The notes under the pieces: model-generated
The model's database searches: none
What the model was told of the DNA's origin: nothing
What the model saw: the letters and a program-made list of their open reading frames with translations, nothing else
Source of the DNA: an uncultured Verrucomicrobiales bacterium
GTDB taxonomy: Bacteria > Verrucomicrobiota > Verrucomicrobiia > Verrucomicrobiales > Akkermansiaceae
Direction of reading: 5' to 3'
Assembly (NCBI GenBank): GCA_937944055.1
Contig: CALDZJ010000077.1
Span: 1-39,185, forward strand
Length of the DNA stretch: 39,185 nucleotides
Shown: piece by piece, positions 8,982 to 17,198 of the stretch
How positions within the stretch are numbered: position 1 is the first letter of the stretch
How the letters are laid out: each line of letters starts with the position of its first letter
Position numbers and translations under genes: made by a program

Positions 8982-9370
8982 TCCCAGTCCTCATTTTCTT
9001 AGGAGGCGGACTCGGCTCCCTTGCCCGCTACGCTCTTTCCTCCGGCATTCAGAATCTCGCCACCAAAACCGCGCTACACCGCTTCCCTCTTGGCATCCTC
9101 AGCTGTAATCTCCTCGGCTGCTTTCTCATCGGCTGCCTCTTCGGCTACTTCACTCATAAGTCGGCTCCGCCCTGGGTCTTCCCTCTCTTAGCGAGCGGCT
9201 TCCTCGGCGGCTTCACCACCTTTTCCACCTTCGCGAAAGACACTCACTCCCTCTGGACCACGAGTCTTAGCACCCACGCCCTTCTCCAGATTTTTCTCTC
9301 CATCACCCTCGGCCTGATTGCGGTGAGCCTCGGCATGAAACTCGGCATCAAGATCACTCACGCCTCTTGA
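8978..9370 (+). CDS. crcB: Fluoride ion channel CrcB/Fluc
   Basis: 130 residues with four hydrophobic segments and all family motifs: GGGLGSLARY near the start, GILSCNLLGCFLIG in helix 2, and GFLGGFTTFSTFAKD, which contains the Phe/Thr/Ser track of the fluoride pore. It forms a dual-topology dimer in the inner membrane that exports fluoride. The ATG overlaps the trpF stop by four bases. No fluoride riboswitch is visible, as expected for a gene inside an operon. Confidence 0.93.
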   Translation: MIPVLIFLGGGLGSLARYALSSGIQNLATKTALHRFPLGILSCNLLGCFLIGCLFGYFTHKSAPPWVFPLLASGFLGGFTTFSTFAKDTHSLWTTSLSTHALLQIFLSITLGLIAVSLGMKLGIKITHAS

Positions 9371-9434
9371 CAGCCCCTCCTTCCACCCTCCAATAAGCCT
9401 TCACTCAAGCCTCAGCTCCAGCCACCATCCTCCC

Positions 9435-11693
9435 GTGCCTCTCTCCGCAAGCGTTCTCATCGATGGCCCCTCAGAGCTCGTCTTCGACTACGCCATCCCA
9501 GAAAATCTCAAAGTTCTCCCCGGCTGCCGCGTCCGCATCCCCCTGCGCAATCGCCCCGCCACCGGCACCGTCCTGCGTATTGCTGATAAGCCAGCAGGCG
9601 ACTTCGCCCTCCGCTTCCTCACCGACCTCGTTGACCCAGAGCCCCTCGTCACAGCCCCCCTCCTCAAGCTCGCCGAATGGATCACCGCTTACTACGGCAC
9701 CCCCCTAGAGCAAGTCATCCGCTCCATCATCCCCTCCTCAATCCGAGGAGAAAAAAACTCCGCGAAAACTCGCCGCGCCGCCACTCTCATCAAGGCCCCC
9801 AGCGAAGAAGAGCTCGCCACCCTCGCCAAGCGCGCAAAACGCCAACACCAAATCATCACGCTCCTCTCCCTCACAGATCAAGCCATCCCCCTCACAGAAC
9901 TCGGTGGCCCCTCAGCCGCTCCTTCTTTAAAAGCACTCGCCACAAAAGGCTGGGTGAAACTCCTCGATCTCGAGGTCCGGCGCGACCCCGATGCGCACGA
10001 GACCTTCGTCCCCACAGAACCTCTCACCCTCAACCACGAACAAGCCGAATGCCTAAAAGTGGTCCAAGCCTCACTCAACCTCCCCTCAACCTCCCCTCAA
10101 CCAAACCCCAATCACCCAGTAACCAATCACCAATCTCCCATCCTCCTCCACGGCATCACCGGATCTGGTAAAACCGAAGTCTACCTTCAAGCCACCAAAG
10201 CCGCCCTCGATCTCGGCAAGCAAGTCATCGTCCTCGTCCCAGAAATCGCCCTCGCCCCGCAAACGGTGCAGCGCTTTAAAGCCCGCTTCCATGATCTCGT
10301 CGATCAAATCGCGGTCCTCCACTCGAACCTCTCCCAAGGCGAACGCTTTGATGAATGGCACCGCATCCGAGCCGGCAAGGCCCGCATCGTCATTGGCGCA
10401 CGCTCCGCCATATTCGCCCCCGTAAAGAACCCCGGCCTCATCATCGTGGATGAAGAGCACGAACCCGCCTATAAACAAGAAAACCCACCCAAGTATCACG
10501 CCCGTGACCTCGCCGTAGTCCGCTGCCATCTCGAAAAATGCTCCGTTCTTCTGGGCTCCGCCACCCCCTCACTCGAGACATACCGCAACACCCAACTCGG
10601 TAAATATCAGCTCGTCAAACTCACCGAGCGGGCCGATGGAGCCTCCCTGCCCCTGACCCGCGTGGTCGATATGCGCATCGAAGCTAAAAAGCAGAAAGGC
10701 CGTGACGCCATCATCTCTGACATTCTTCGTACTTCCATCGAGAAACGGCTCGAAGCGAACGAGCAAGTGATCGTCTTCCTGAATCGCCGTGGCTTCGCCC
10801 GTTCCCTTCAGTGCCCGCCCTGCGGTCACGTCATCGAGTGCAAGCACTGCGCCATCCCCCTCACTTACCACCGTTCTGAAGAGCGCCTCATTTGCCACAT
10901 CTGCGGCCACCAAGCAGTAGTCCCTCGGACCTGCCCGAACTGTCATGACCCCGCGATTCGCCAGCAAGGATACGGCACCGAAAAGGCCGAGATCATTTTA
11001 CGGAAAATTTTCCCGAGCGCCAAGATCGCACGTTTGGACACTGACACGACTCGCCGTAAAAACACACTGCGCGATACTCTGCGCGACTTCCGCGCTAAAA
11101 AAATCAACATCCTCCTCGGCACGCAAATGATTGCCAAAGGGCTCGATTTCCCAAATGTCACTCTCGTAGGAGTCCTGAATGCAGACCTCTCACTCTACGC
11201 TCCAGATTTCCGTGCCGGGGAGCGCACTTTCCAACTCCTCACCCAAGTAGCGGGCCGAGCAGGCCGTGGTGATCTCGCCGGAGAAGTCATCATCCAAACT
11301 TCCACTCCCCATTCTCCCTCCATCCAGTTCGCTCGCCATCACGACTTCGAGGGCTTCCTCGCGCAGGAGCTCGAGATGCGCGAGCAATTTGGCTACCCTC
11401 CCTTCACGCACCTCGCCCTCCTCCTCGCCCGCTCCAGTCATGAACGCCGCGCCGAATTCACCCTCCAGACCCTGCACCGAAAATTGGCCGAGCAACTCCC
11501 AGAAGGCGTGATCTTAGGTGACCCCATCCCCAGCCCCCTCACGAAATCCCACTCACAATTCCGCTTCCAACTCCTCCTACGAGGACCAAATCCCCGCGCC
11601 CTCTCCCAGCACTTGAACAAAATCCTGCGCGCCACGCCCACGCCTGAGGACGTCATCGTCACCGCAGACCTAGACGCCTACGACCTCGGCTAG
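9435..11693 (+). CDS. priA: Primosomal replication restart helicase PriA
   Basis: 752 residues from a GTG at 9435. The N-terminal DNA-binding domain is followed by a superfamily 2 helicase core with Walker A GITGSGKTEVY, VPEIALAPQ, DEEHEPAYKQE (motif II), LGSATPSLE and, C-terminally, GTQMIAKGLDFPNV and AGRAGRGD. Between the helicase lobes are eight zinc-binding cysteines in four CxxC pairs (CPPC, CKHC, CHIC, CPNC). It restarts replication at collapsed forks. An unusual Asn/Pro/Gln-rich linker of about 20 residues, encoded by short repeats, sits just before Walker A (see the repeat entry). It is probably co-transcribed with trpF-crcB, 64 bp upstream. Confidence 0.93.
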   Translation: MPLSASVLIDGPSELVFDYAIPENLKVLPGCRVRIPLRNRPATGTVLRIADKPAGDFALRFLTDLVDPEPLVTAPLLKLAEWITAYYGTPLEQVIRSIIPSSIRGEKNSAKTRRAATLIKAPSEEELATLAKRAKRQHQIITLLSLTDQAIPLTELGGPSAAPSLKALATKGWVKLLDLEVRRDPDAHETFVPTEPLTLNHEQAECLKVVQASLNLPSTSPQPNPNHPVTNHQSPILLHGITGSGKTEVYLQATKAALDLGKQVIVLVPEIALAPQTVQRFKARFHDLVDQIAVLHSNLSQGERFDEWHRIRAGKARIVIGARSAIFAPVKNPGLIIVDEEHEPAYKQENPPKYHARDLAVVRCHLEKCSVLLGSATPSLETYRNTQLGKYQLVKLTERADGASLPLTRVVDMRIEAKKQKGRDAIISDILRTSIEKRLEANEQVIVFLNRRGFARSLQCPPCGHVIECKHCAIPLTYHRSEERLICHICGHQAVVPRTCPNCHDPAIRQQGYGTEKAEIILRKIFPSAKIARLDTDTTRRKNTLRDTLRDFRAKKINILLGTQMIAKGLDFPNVTLVGVLNADLSLYAPDFRAGERTFQLLTQVAGRAGRGDLAGEVIIQTSTPHSPSIQFARHHDFEGFLAQELEMREQFGYPPFTHLALLLARSSHERRAEFTLQTLHRKLAEQLPEGVILGDPIPSPLTKSHSQFRFQLLLRGPNPRALSQHLNKILRATPTPEDVIVTADLDAYDLG
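10074..10141 (+). repeat. Short tandem repeats inside priA
   Basis: 2.6 copies of an 11 bp unit (CTCAACCTCCC, 10074-10102) run into a degenerate 7-8 bp CCAATCAC-type repeat. The 11 bp unit shifts frame between copies but the whole stays open, giving the low-complexity linker NLPSTSPQPNPNHPVTNHQ. The second part resembles the intergenic repeat at 23492-23515. Confidence 0.7.
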
Positions 11694-11706
11694 GCTAGGC
11701 TAGGCT
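11688..11706 (+). repeat. GGCTA pentamer tandem repeat over the priA stop codon
   Basis: Three complete GGCTA units and a partial fourth. The TAG at 11691-11693 formed by the first junction is the priA stop. Because each junction makes the same stop, changes in copy number would not alter the protein. Confidence 0.7.
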
Positions 11707-11740
11707 GCGAGACGTAGCCGAGCAGCACATGGGAAAGCGC

Positions 11741-12244
11741 CTAAACGATCTGCAAGATCTTTGATGCCAACAGATAGAAAGCGTGCTCACTTTCCTGCTC
11801 CAAGCGCTCTGAAAACTGAGGCAGCCAAGCTAAATTATCCATCTTAAACTGGAGCGCATCCTCAGCTCCCAGCGAGCTATAAACGAGGAGTAAGAGCGCA
11901 ATGTGATCGACCGCTAAGCTCTGATAAGTGGCCGGAAGTTCAAGGAGGCCAGAATCCAGCATGAACTGGATCCGCCCCGCGATCTGATTGGATCTCTCAG
12001 CATCATAAGCAGCGGCCCGTGGCGGAACGGCTGGATTCAGACTAAAGAGGCGGCAAAACTCGAACGCTGCTTCCTCGAAGTCGCGCGGCGCCCAATCACG
12101 CTCCAGCAAATCCGCGGCGAAGGGCTCGATTTGCTTTAAAAGCGCGGCCGTTTCAGGCTGCTGCAGCGATGCGAGAATCGAGGCGTCGATCTCGTGAGCT
12201 AAGAGCGAAGCCGCCAACTGGGCCACCGCTGCTTCTGGTGTCAT
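11741..12244 (-). CDS. TorD/DmsD-like molybdoenzyme maturation chaperone (probable)
   Basis: 167 residues from the ATG at 12244, which has GGAG 11 bases upstream; a TTG at 12277 would add 11 residues. The all-helical sequence has the layout of the TorD family: an FEFCRLFSLNP segment (family: YxRLF...P), then LAVDHIALLLLVYSSL, matching the conserved DHxxxxL helix, and a final NLAWLPQFSERLEQ...HAFYLLASKIL helix. Members bind twin-arginine signal peptides or molybdoenzymes before export. No molybdoenzyme gene lies nearby, so the client is unknown. It is divergent from hisS. The call rests on motif pattern alone. Confidence 0.6.
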   Translation of the reverse strand: MTPEAAVAQLAASLLAHEIDASILASLQQPETAALLKQIEPFAADLLERDWAPRDFEEAAFEFCRLFSLNPAVPPRAAAYDAERSNQIAGRIQFMLDSGLLELPATYQSLAVDHIALLLLVYSSLGAEDALQFKMDNLAWLPQFSERLEQESEHAFYLLASKILQIV

Positions 12245-12484
12245 TTTTTTAAGCACTCCGTTTTCACTAACCTGCAATTCCCCTCAGCGCAATTTTAAGC
12301 ACTCATAAGAGGAACACAAAATGAAGCAGAATGAAGGGGGAATTTGCGATTAATCTCTGGGATCAGCTCCGGGGCATCATTTGGCTCATTCCCTTCCTTG
12401 AGCGAGGGAAACCTAGCAGTTCAAGCAACAATCCGCCTCGACAAGCGAGAATCGCCCCCTATTCTCACGCGCCCGCGAAAAATC

Positions 12485-12499
12485 GCAGGAGATTCCTGC
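12485..12499 (+). promoter_or_regulatory. Hairpin covering the AGGAG upstream of hisS
   Basis: A perfect 6 bp stem (GCAGGA/TCCTGC, loop GAT) ends six bases before the hisS ATG and pairs the only AGGAG nearby. Another 6 bp stem lies at 12389-12410. The 261 bp between the TorD-like start and hisS otherwise holds no gene. The AGGAG is 14 bases from the ATG, so its role as the ribosome site is uncertain. Confidence 0.35.
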
Positions 12500-12505
12500 A
12501 TCACT

Positions 12506-13780
12506 ATGGCCAAACCAGTCTTCCAATCGCTCCCCGGCTTCCGAGACTTCCGTCCCGAGGACTGCGCCGTGCGTAACTACCTCTTCCGGAATTTCCGCGA
12601 GGTCGCGCGGCGCTACGGCTTCGTAGAATACGAAACGCCCCTCGTGGAAGCGACTGAGCTTTACCTTAAAAAATCTGGCGGCGAGCTTGGAACCCAGCTC
12701 TTCCGCTTTGAGGACCAAGGCGGGCGCGACGTCACCCTCCGCCCTGAGGTGACCGCTTCACTTGGGAGACTTCTCACCGCCTGCCAACGTGACTACCCAA
12801 AGCCGCTCCGATGGTTTGAAATCGGCCAATGCTTCCGCTACGAGAAACCGCAAGCGGGACGGACCCGTGAGTTTTACCAATTTAATGTCGATCTACTTGG
12901 CGAGCCCTCAGCCACTGCCGATGCAGAATTGATCGCCCTAAGCATCGACCTGATGCGGGAGTTGGGCTTCCAAAAAGGGGACTTTGTCATTCGGCTTTCC
13001 GACCGCGCCTACTGGCAGACCTTTGCGGACTCTAAAAACTTGTCAAAAAAACAAGCCGCTGAGCTTCTGCAAATCGTCGACAAGCTCGAACGTGATAAAG
13101 AAGGCGCGCTTGCAGAGAAGTTAGAAGCCCTCGGCCTGAAGATCGAGGAGGTTCAAGACGCCATCAAATCCCCTCAGCAGCTGAGCGAGAATCTTAACAG
13201 CGTGTTGGCGAATCTCACTGCGCGCGGCATGCGAGAAGATGTCGAAGTTGACCTCTCCATCGTGCGCGGCCTCGCCTACTACACGGGGCTCGTCTTTGAG
13301 GTCTTCGATGCTAAGAAATCGATGCGCGCGGTAGCCGGTGGTGGACGCTATGATTCCCTCGTCTCCGCTCTCTCCGACGGCAAAGTCGACCTCCCCGCAG
13401 TGGGCTTCGCGATTGGTGATGTCGTCATTCGCGATCTCATCGAAAAGACGCCGCACGCACTCGAAAAGATGCAGACCGCCCTTCAAAATGAGAGTGCTTG
13501 TGATGTCTTTTTAGTCCTCGCTGATCAAGAAAAGCAGGAAGAAGCGCTCGCCCTCGCCAGCCAATTACGCGCTGCCGGGCTCGCCATTTCCTACTCTCTT
13601 TCTCCCGCGAAGTTTGCCAAGCAGTTCAAAGCCGCTGAGCAGGCGGGAGCCCCTCTCGCCCTCGTGATCGGTGAGGAATTCCCAGAAACCTCACTGAAAA
13701 TGATCGCCACTCGGGAGGAGATTAAAGTGACCGCCGATCAATCCCTCCCTGAAACCCTTTCTAAATACCTGAAAAAATGA
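12506..13780 (+). CDS. hisS: Histidyl-tRNA synthetase
   Basis: 424 residues from the ATG at 12506 (MAKPVFQSLPGFRDF). The frame is open upstream to 12344, but that part has no family similarity. Class II motifs are present: motif 2 as FEIGQCFRYEKPQAGRTREFYQ, and the histidine-specific LAYYTGLVFEVF and GGGRYDSLV. The C-terminal anticodon-binding domain covers about the last 95 residues (CDVFLVLADQE onward). It charges tRNA-His in the cytoplasm. The stop overlaps the aspS start in an ATGA, a pairing common to many bacteria, so the two enzymes are probably made from one transcript. Confidence 0.95.
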   Translation: MAKPVFQSLPGFRDFRPEDCAVRNYLFRNFREVARRYGFVEYETPLVEATELYLKKSGGELGTQLFRFEDQGGRDVTLRPEVTASLGRLLTACQRDYPKPLRWFEIGQCFRYEKPQAGRTREFYQFNVDLLGEPSATADAELIALSIDLMRELGFQKGDFVIRLSDRAYWQTFADSKNLSKKQAAELLQIVDKLERDKEGALAEKLEALGLKIEEVQDAIKSPQQLSENLNSVLANLTARGMREDVEVDLSIVRGLAYYTGLVFEVFDAKKSMRAVAGGGRYDSLVSALSDGKVDLPAVGFAIGDVVIRDLIEKTPHALEKMQTALQNESACDVFLVLADQEKQEEALALASQLRAAGLAISYSLSPAKFAKQFKAAEQAGAPLALVIGEEFPETSLKMIATREEIKVTADQSLPETLSKYLKK

Positions 13781-15576
13781 GAACGCACCATTGTAACGAA
13801 CTCCGCGCCGGAAACATCGATGAAACCGTAAGCTTGACGGGCTGGGTGAATTCCACCCGCGACCACGGTGGCGTGATCTTTATCGACCTCCGCGATCGGG
13901 AAGGCCTCACACAGGTTGTTTTCCGCCCAGATGATTCAAAAGAAGCAGCTCAACTCTCACACAGCCTGCGAGAAGAAGACGTGATCCAAGTCAGCGGATT
14001 AGTGGCCGCTCGCTTCCAAACGGATGAGATCGATAGCACGAATGCCGATCTTCTCACCGGGGAAATTGAAATCATTGCCAAGGAGTTAGTGATCATCAAC
14101 AAGGCAGAGGTTCTCCCCTTCCAACTTGATAAGGAGCTCTCAAATGAAGACCTCCGCTTAAAGCACCGCTACCTCGACCTCCGCCGTCCGCGCCTCGCTC
14201 GCAATTTACGCCAGCGCCACCTCATCACGAAGGCGGCCCGCGATCATCTTTCAGAGCAGGGCTTTATCGAGGTAGAAACGCCGATCCTCTCTAAGGCGAC
14301 TCCAGAGGGAGCGCGGGACTTCCTCGTTCCCAGCCGCATTAATCCCGGAAAATTCTACGCCCTCCCACAGGCTCCCCAGCAATATAAACAAATGCTCATG
14401 GTGGCGGGAGTAGAGAAGTATTTCCAAATCGCACGCTGCTTCCGAGATGAAGACCTGCGCGCAGATCGCCAACCTGAATTTTCTCAAATTGATATCGAGG
14501 CCTCCTTCGTGGATCAAGAAGACATCATTGGTCTCGTGGAGGGAATGCTCTCCTCCATGTTCGAGGAGGCACGCGGAGTGAAGGTGCCCACACCCTTCGA
14601 GCGTCTCACTTGGCATGATGCCATGAACCGCTTCGGCTCGGATAAGCCCGAACGCCGCATTGGCATGGAGATGATTGACCTCAGCGAGGAGTTAAAGGAC
14701 TGCGAATTCCGCGTTTTCTCCGGCGTGATCGGCAACGGTGGAGTGGTAAAGGCGATCAATGCGAAGGGCTTCGCCGACATTTCCACCGGACAGATCGATA
14801 AGCTCACGAAGCTCGCCCAAGAAGCAGGAGCGAAGGGCCTCGCTTACATTCAAGCACGCGATCTTGACCGCTCCACTTGGCGCTCCCCCTTCGTAAAGCG
14901 CATGACGGATGAAGAGATTGAAGCACTCCGCACGAGGCTAAATATCGAGCCCGGTGACCTCATCCTCTTCGCAGCGGACCAATGGCAACCCGCTTGTGAG
15001 GTCCTCGGCCGAATTCGTCTTGAAGTCGCCTCTCTCCAAAATCTTCTTCAGGAGAATACCGAGCTCGATTTCCTCTGGGTCACTGAGTTCCCACTCCTCG
15101 CTTATGATGAAGAGGAAGGCCGCTACGTCGCGGTCCACCATCCCTTCACTCGCCCGCTCAAAGAGGACGAAGAGAAGCTGCGCAAAGGCGAGCTGGATGG
15201 GCTCCGCGCGCAAGCTTATGACGTCGTCCTAAATGGTTATGAGCTGGGTGGCGGATCAATCCGGATTCACGAATCGGAGCTCCAAAGCTCCATGTTTAAG
15301 GCTCTCGGAATCAGCGATGAAGAGGCCAACACCGAGTTCGCGCACATTCTCGAGGCCTTTAAATTCGGGGCACCTCCACACGGAGGCATCGCCTTGGGCT
15401 TGGACCGGGTGGTGATGTTGGCTTGCCAAGAAGAGTCGATCCGTGAAGTCATCGCCTTCCCTAAGAACAATAAAGGTGGCGAAATCATGACCTCCAGCCC
15501 AGGCACCGCGACGCCTACCGCACTGCGAGATCTTCGCATCAAATCAACCTACCTCGAGAAGCCAAAATCGGAGTAA
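13777..15576 (+). CDS. aspS: Aspartyl-tRNA synthetase (probably non-discriminating)
   Basis: 599 residues, the length of bacterial-type AspRS. The N-terminal OB fold reads GWVNSTRDHGGVIFIDLRD. The class II core has FRDEDLRADRQPEFSQIDIE (motif 2) and GIALGLDRVVML (motif 3), with the bacterial GAD insertion at about residues 285-420 between them. It charges tRNA-Asp. His30 in the RDHGG loop matches enzymes that also charge tRNA-Asn, whereas strict enzymes usually have Leu there; such bacteria then need the GatCAB amidotransferase. The gene overlaps hisS by four bases. The porin-like gene starts 38 bp downstream. Confidence 0.95.
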   Translation: MRTHHCNELRAGNIDETVSLTGWVNSTRDHGGVIFIDLRDREGLTQVVFRPDDSKEAAQLSHSLREEDVIQVSGLVAARFQTDEIDSTNADLLTGEIEIIAKELVIINKAEVLPFQLDKELSNEDLRLKHRYLDLRRPRLARNLRQRHLITKAARDHLSEQGFIEVETPILSKATPEGARDFLVPSRINPGKFYALPQAPQQYKQMLMVAGVEKYFQIARCFRDEDLRADRQPEFSQIDIEASFVDQEDIIGLVEGMLSSMFEEARGVKVPTPFERLTWHDAMNRFGSDKPERRIGMEMIDLSEELKDCEFRVFSGVIGNGGVVKAINAKGFADISTGQIDKLTKLAQEAGAKGLAYIQARDLDRSTWRSPFVKRMTDEEIEALRTRLNIEPGDLILFAADQWQPACEVLGRIRLEVASLQNLLQENTELDFLWVTEFPLLAYDEEEGRYVAVHHPFTRPLKEDEEKLRKGELDGLRAQAYDVVLNGYELGGGSIRIHESELQSSMFKALGISDEEANTEFAHILEAFKFGAPPHGGIALGLDRVVMLACQEESIREVIAFPKNNKGGEIMTSSPGTATPTALRDLRIKSTYLEKPKSE

Positions 15577-15614
15577 AGTTTGACCAGCTTCCTGCCATCC
15601 CACACAGTCTTTTC

Positions 15615-16313
15615 ATGAAGATTTTAGCCAGACTTGGTGGGATTTTTTTAACCCTCGCAAGCAGCCTCCACGCCGAATCGGAAGAGGAGATTCCCCTCGG
15701 GATCGAGGCGGTGACCGGCCTGCGCACTCACTACATTCACCGTGGGTTTGAGCTAGCCGAGACTTCTCTCGACTTCCAACTCGAGGCGGAGCTTTCTCTC
15801 TCTGACTCATCTTCTCTTCACTTTGGCTTTTCTCATCTCGCCGAGAGCAGCGGTGACTTTTCTGAAAGCTCACTCTATGCGGAGTTCACCCATCAAGTGA
15901 GTAAGAAGCTCCTCCTCGGTAGCTCCCTGACCTATCGAGATCGCCACGCTAGCCTGCTGGAGAGCGGGATTGATCTAGGAATTTTTAGCTCTTATTCCCT
16001 GAATGATGACTGGCGCTGGCGTAATGAGCTCAACGCAGACTTCGGCGAAGGCGGGCTCTACTTCGCAAGCGAGCTGGAGTGGAGTCAGGTCATTTCAGAA
16101 GACTCCTTTATCACGATCGAGGGCGGTTTTAGCTTCGTTTCAGATTACCTTGATCGGGATGGCTTAAATGATTTCCACACTCGCATCGCCTTCACTTACG
16201 CGCTTTCAGAGCGAGTTGCGATCACTCCTTTTCTCGGGGCGAGCTTCCAGATCGAGGATCGTGAGGCTAGTGATGTAGCCTATGCGGGCCTCTGGTTTGA
16301 GGTTATTTTTTAG
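15615..16313 (+). CDS. Outer-membrane beta-barrel protein (TorF-type porin-like)
   Basis: 232 residues with a signal peptide (MKILARLGGIFLTLASSLHA, cleavage before ES). The mature part is a run of alternating amphipathic strands (for example SLDFQLEAELSLSDSS and KLLLGSSLTYRDRHASL) and ends in WFEVIF, the aromatic C-terminus recognised by the barrel assembly machinery. An early HYIHRGFELAE segment resembles the YxxRG motif of the TorF putative porin family. Transport specificity cannot be read from the sequence. Its 3' end overlaps the converging EF-hand gene by 11 bp. Confidence 0.65.
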   Translation: MKILARLGGIFLTLASSLHAESEEEIPLGIEAVTGLRTHYIHRGFELAETSLDFQLEAELSLSDSSSLHFGFSHLAESSGDFSESSLYAEFTHQVSKKLLLGSSLTYRDRHASLLESGIDLGIFSSYSLNDDWRWRNELNADFGEGGLYFASELEWSQVISEDSFITIEGGFSFVSDYLDRDGLNDFHTRIAFTYALSERVAITPFLGASFQIEDREASDVAYAGLWFEVIF

Positions 16314-17055
16314 GATTTGCTCGTCTTCCCGCTGCTCGGTGGGCTGCATGGGCACGGATTTCTGCGACGCTTAACTCGCTATTTTTATTACGATCCATCT
16401 CTTGGAACATTGCCTTCTTTCTCGCTTCAAGCTCCCCTTCTTGAGCTGCTTCCTCCGCTTCCTCCGCTCGGTCGTGAAGCGACGAGGCCTTGCTAAATTC
16501 CTCCCACGAGAGAGAGCCATTTCCATCCAGATCTGCTTCTTTAATTTTCCTTCGTGATGGGATCCTCCCCTCACGCCGCCGCTTTTTCCCTCCGCGGAAG
16601 CGTCCCTCATCTTGATCTAAAAAGCCATCAGCATTTTGATCTAAGCGTGCGAAAACTTCCTCCCGTTTCTTCATCGGCATTTTCGCGAAGGGCGGATGGG
16701 CCGAGAATTCATCTTTGCTGATACGTCCGTCTTGATCGCGGTCCGCCTTCGCGAGAGGATGGCGGCGTCCCCCATTCGGAGCCAGTTTCTTCAATTCCTT
16801 CAGAGAAATGAAACCGTCAGCATCTTTATCGAGGCGCTTAAAAATTTTCCCACGGGCTTCTGGGCTGAGTCGGCCCGTGCGCTCAGACGCGCTGAATTCT
16901 TCTTTCGAGATCTTACGATCCTCGTTTTGATCGTATCTTTCTAAAAAAGCAGTGGCCCGCAAAGCATGGCGCAAGGGGCGCTCCCGATCCTCATCTTGCG
17001 CGCAGACGGCTGAAAGGAGAGCGTAGGGAATCGCGAAGATCGTCAAATTTTTCAC
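16303..17055 (-). CDS. Secreted protein with six EF-hands
   Basis: 250 residues from a GTG, with a signal peptide (MKNLTIFAIPYALLSAVCA). Six EF-hand loops follow: DQNEDRKISKEE, DKDADGFISLKE, DRDQDGRISKDE, DQNADGFLDQDE, DLDGNGSLSWEE and DRNKNSELSVAE. Most have acidic or Asn residues at positions 1, 3, 5 and 12, so calcium binding is likely. Between the fourth and fifth loops is a very basic stretch (GGKKRRREGRIPSRRK), and the C-terminus is also basic. EF-hand proteins of this form are frequent in Planctomycetes and Verrucomicrobia; their function is mostly unknown. It runs tail-to-tail into the porin-like gene. Confidence 0.8.
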   Translation of the reverse strand: MKNLTIFAIPYALLSAVCAQDEDRERPLRHALRATAFLERYDQNEDRKISKEEFSASERTGRLSPEARGKIFKRLDKDADGFISLKELKKLAPNGGRRHPLAKADRDQDGRISKDEFSAHPPFAKMPMKKREEVFARLDQNADGFLDQDEGRFRGGKKRRREGRIPSRRKIKEADLDGNGSLSWEEFSKASSLHDRAEEAEEAAQEGELEARKKAMFQEMDRNKNSELSVAEIRAHAAHRAAGRRANPKK

Positions 17056-17078
17056 AGCGGCTTGGGTTGGCTAAGTTA

Positions 17079-17109
17079 GGCAGGAGCTGAATCGCTCAGA
17101 GGAACTGCC
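17079..17109 (+). promoter_or_regulatory. Stem-loop in the metF leader
   Basis: An outer stem GGCAG/CTGCC encloses a hairpin GAGC/GCTC and an asymmetric AGAGGAA bulge. It lies about 90 bp before the metF start, in the divergent gap shared with the EF-hand gene. It does not match a SAM, SAH or THF riboswitch that I can recognise, and could be chance. Confidence 0.25.
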
Positions 17110-17198
17110 AGATAGAACCACGGTAGGGGCAGAGAGTTGCATAAAAAAATGTATATTTCCGATAGACCCTCCAGCGGATTCTCATAAGATCGTGCACG

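Noticed and set aside
12321-12353. Ten-codon frame (MKQNEGGICD) after AGAGGA in the hisS leader
   Set aside because: The ribosome site is good, but there are no His codons and no terminator/antiterminator pair, so an attenuation peptide is not supported.
12344-12505. 54-codon upstream extension of hisS
   Set aside because: HisRS proteins begin near the SLPGFRDF segment; the extension has no similarity and covers leader hairpins.
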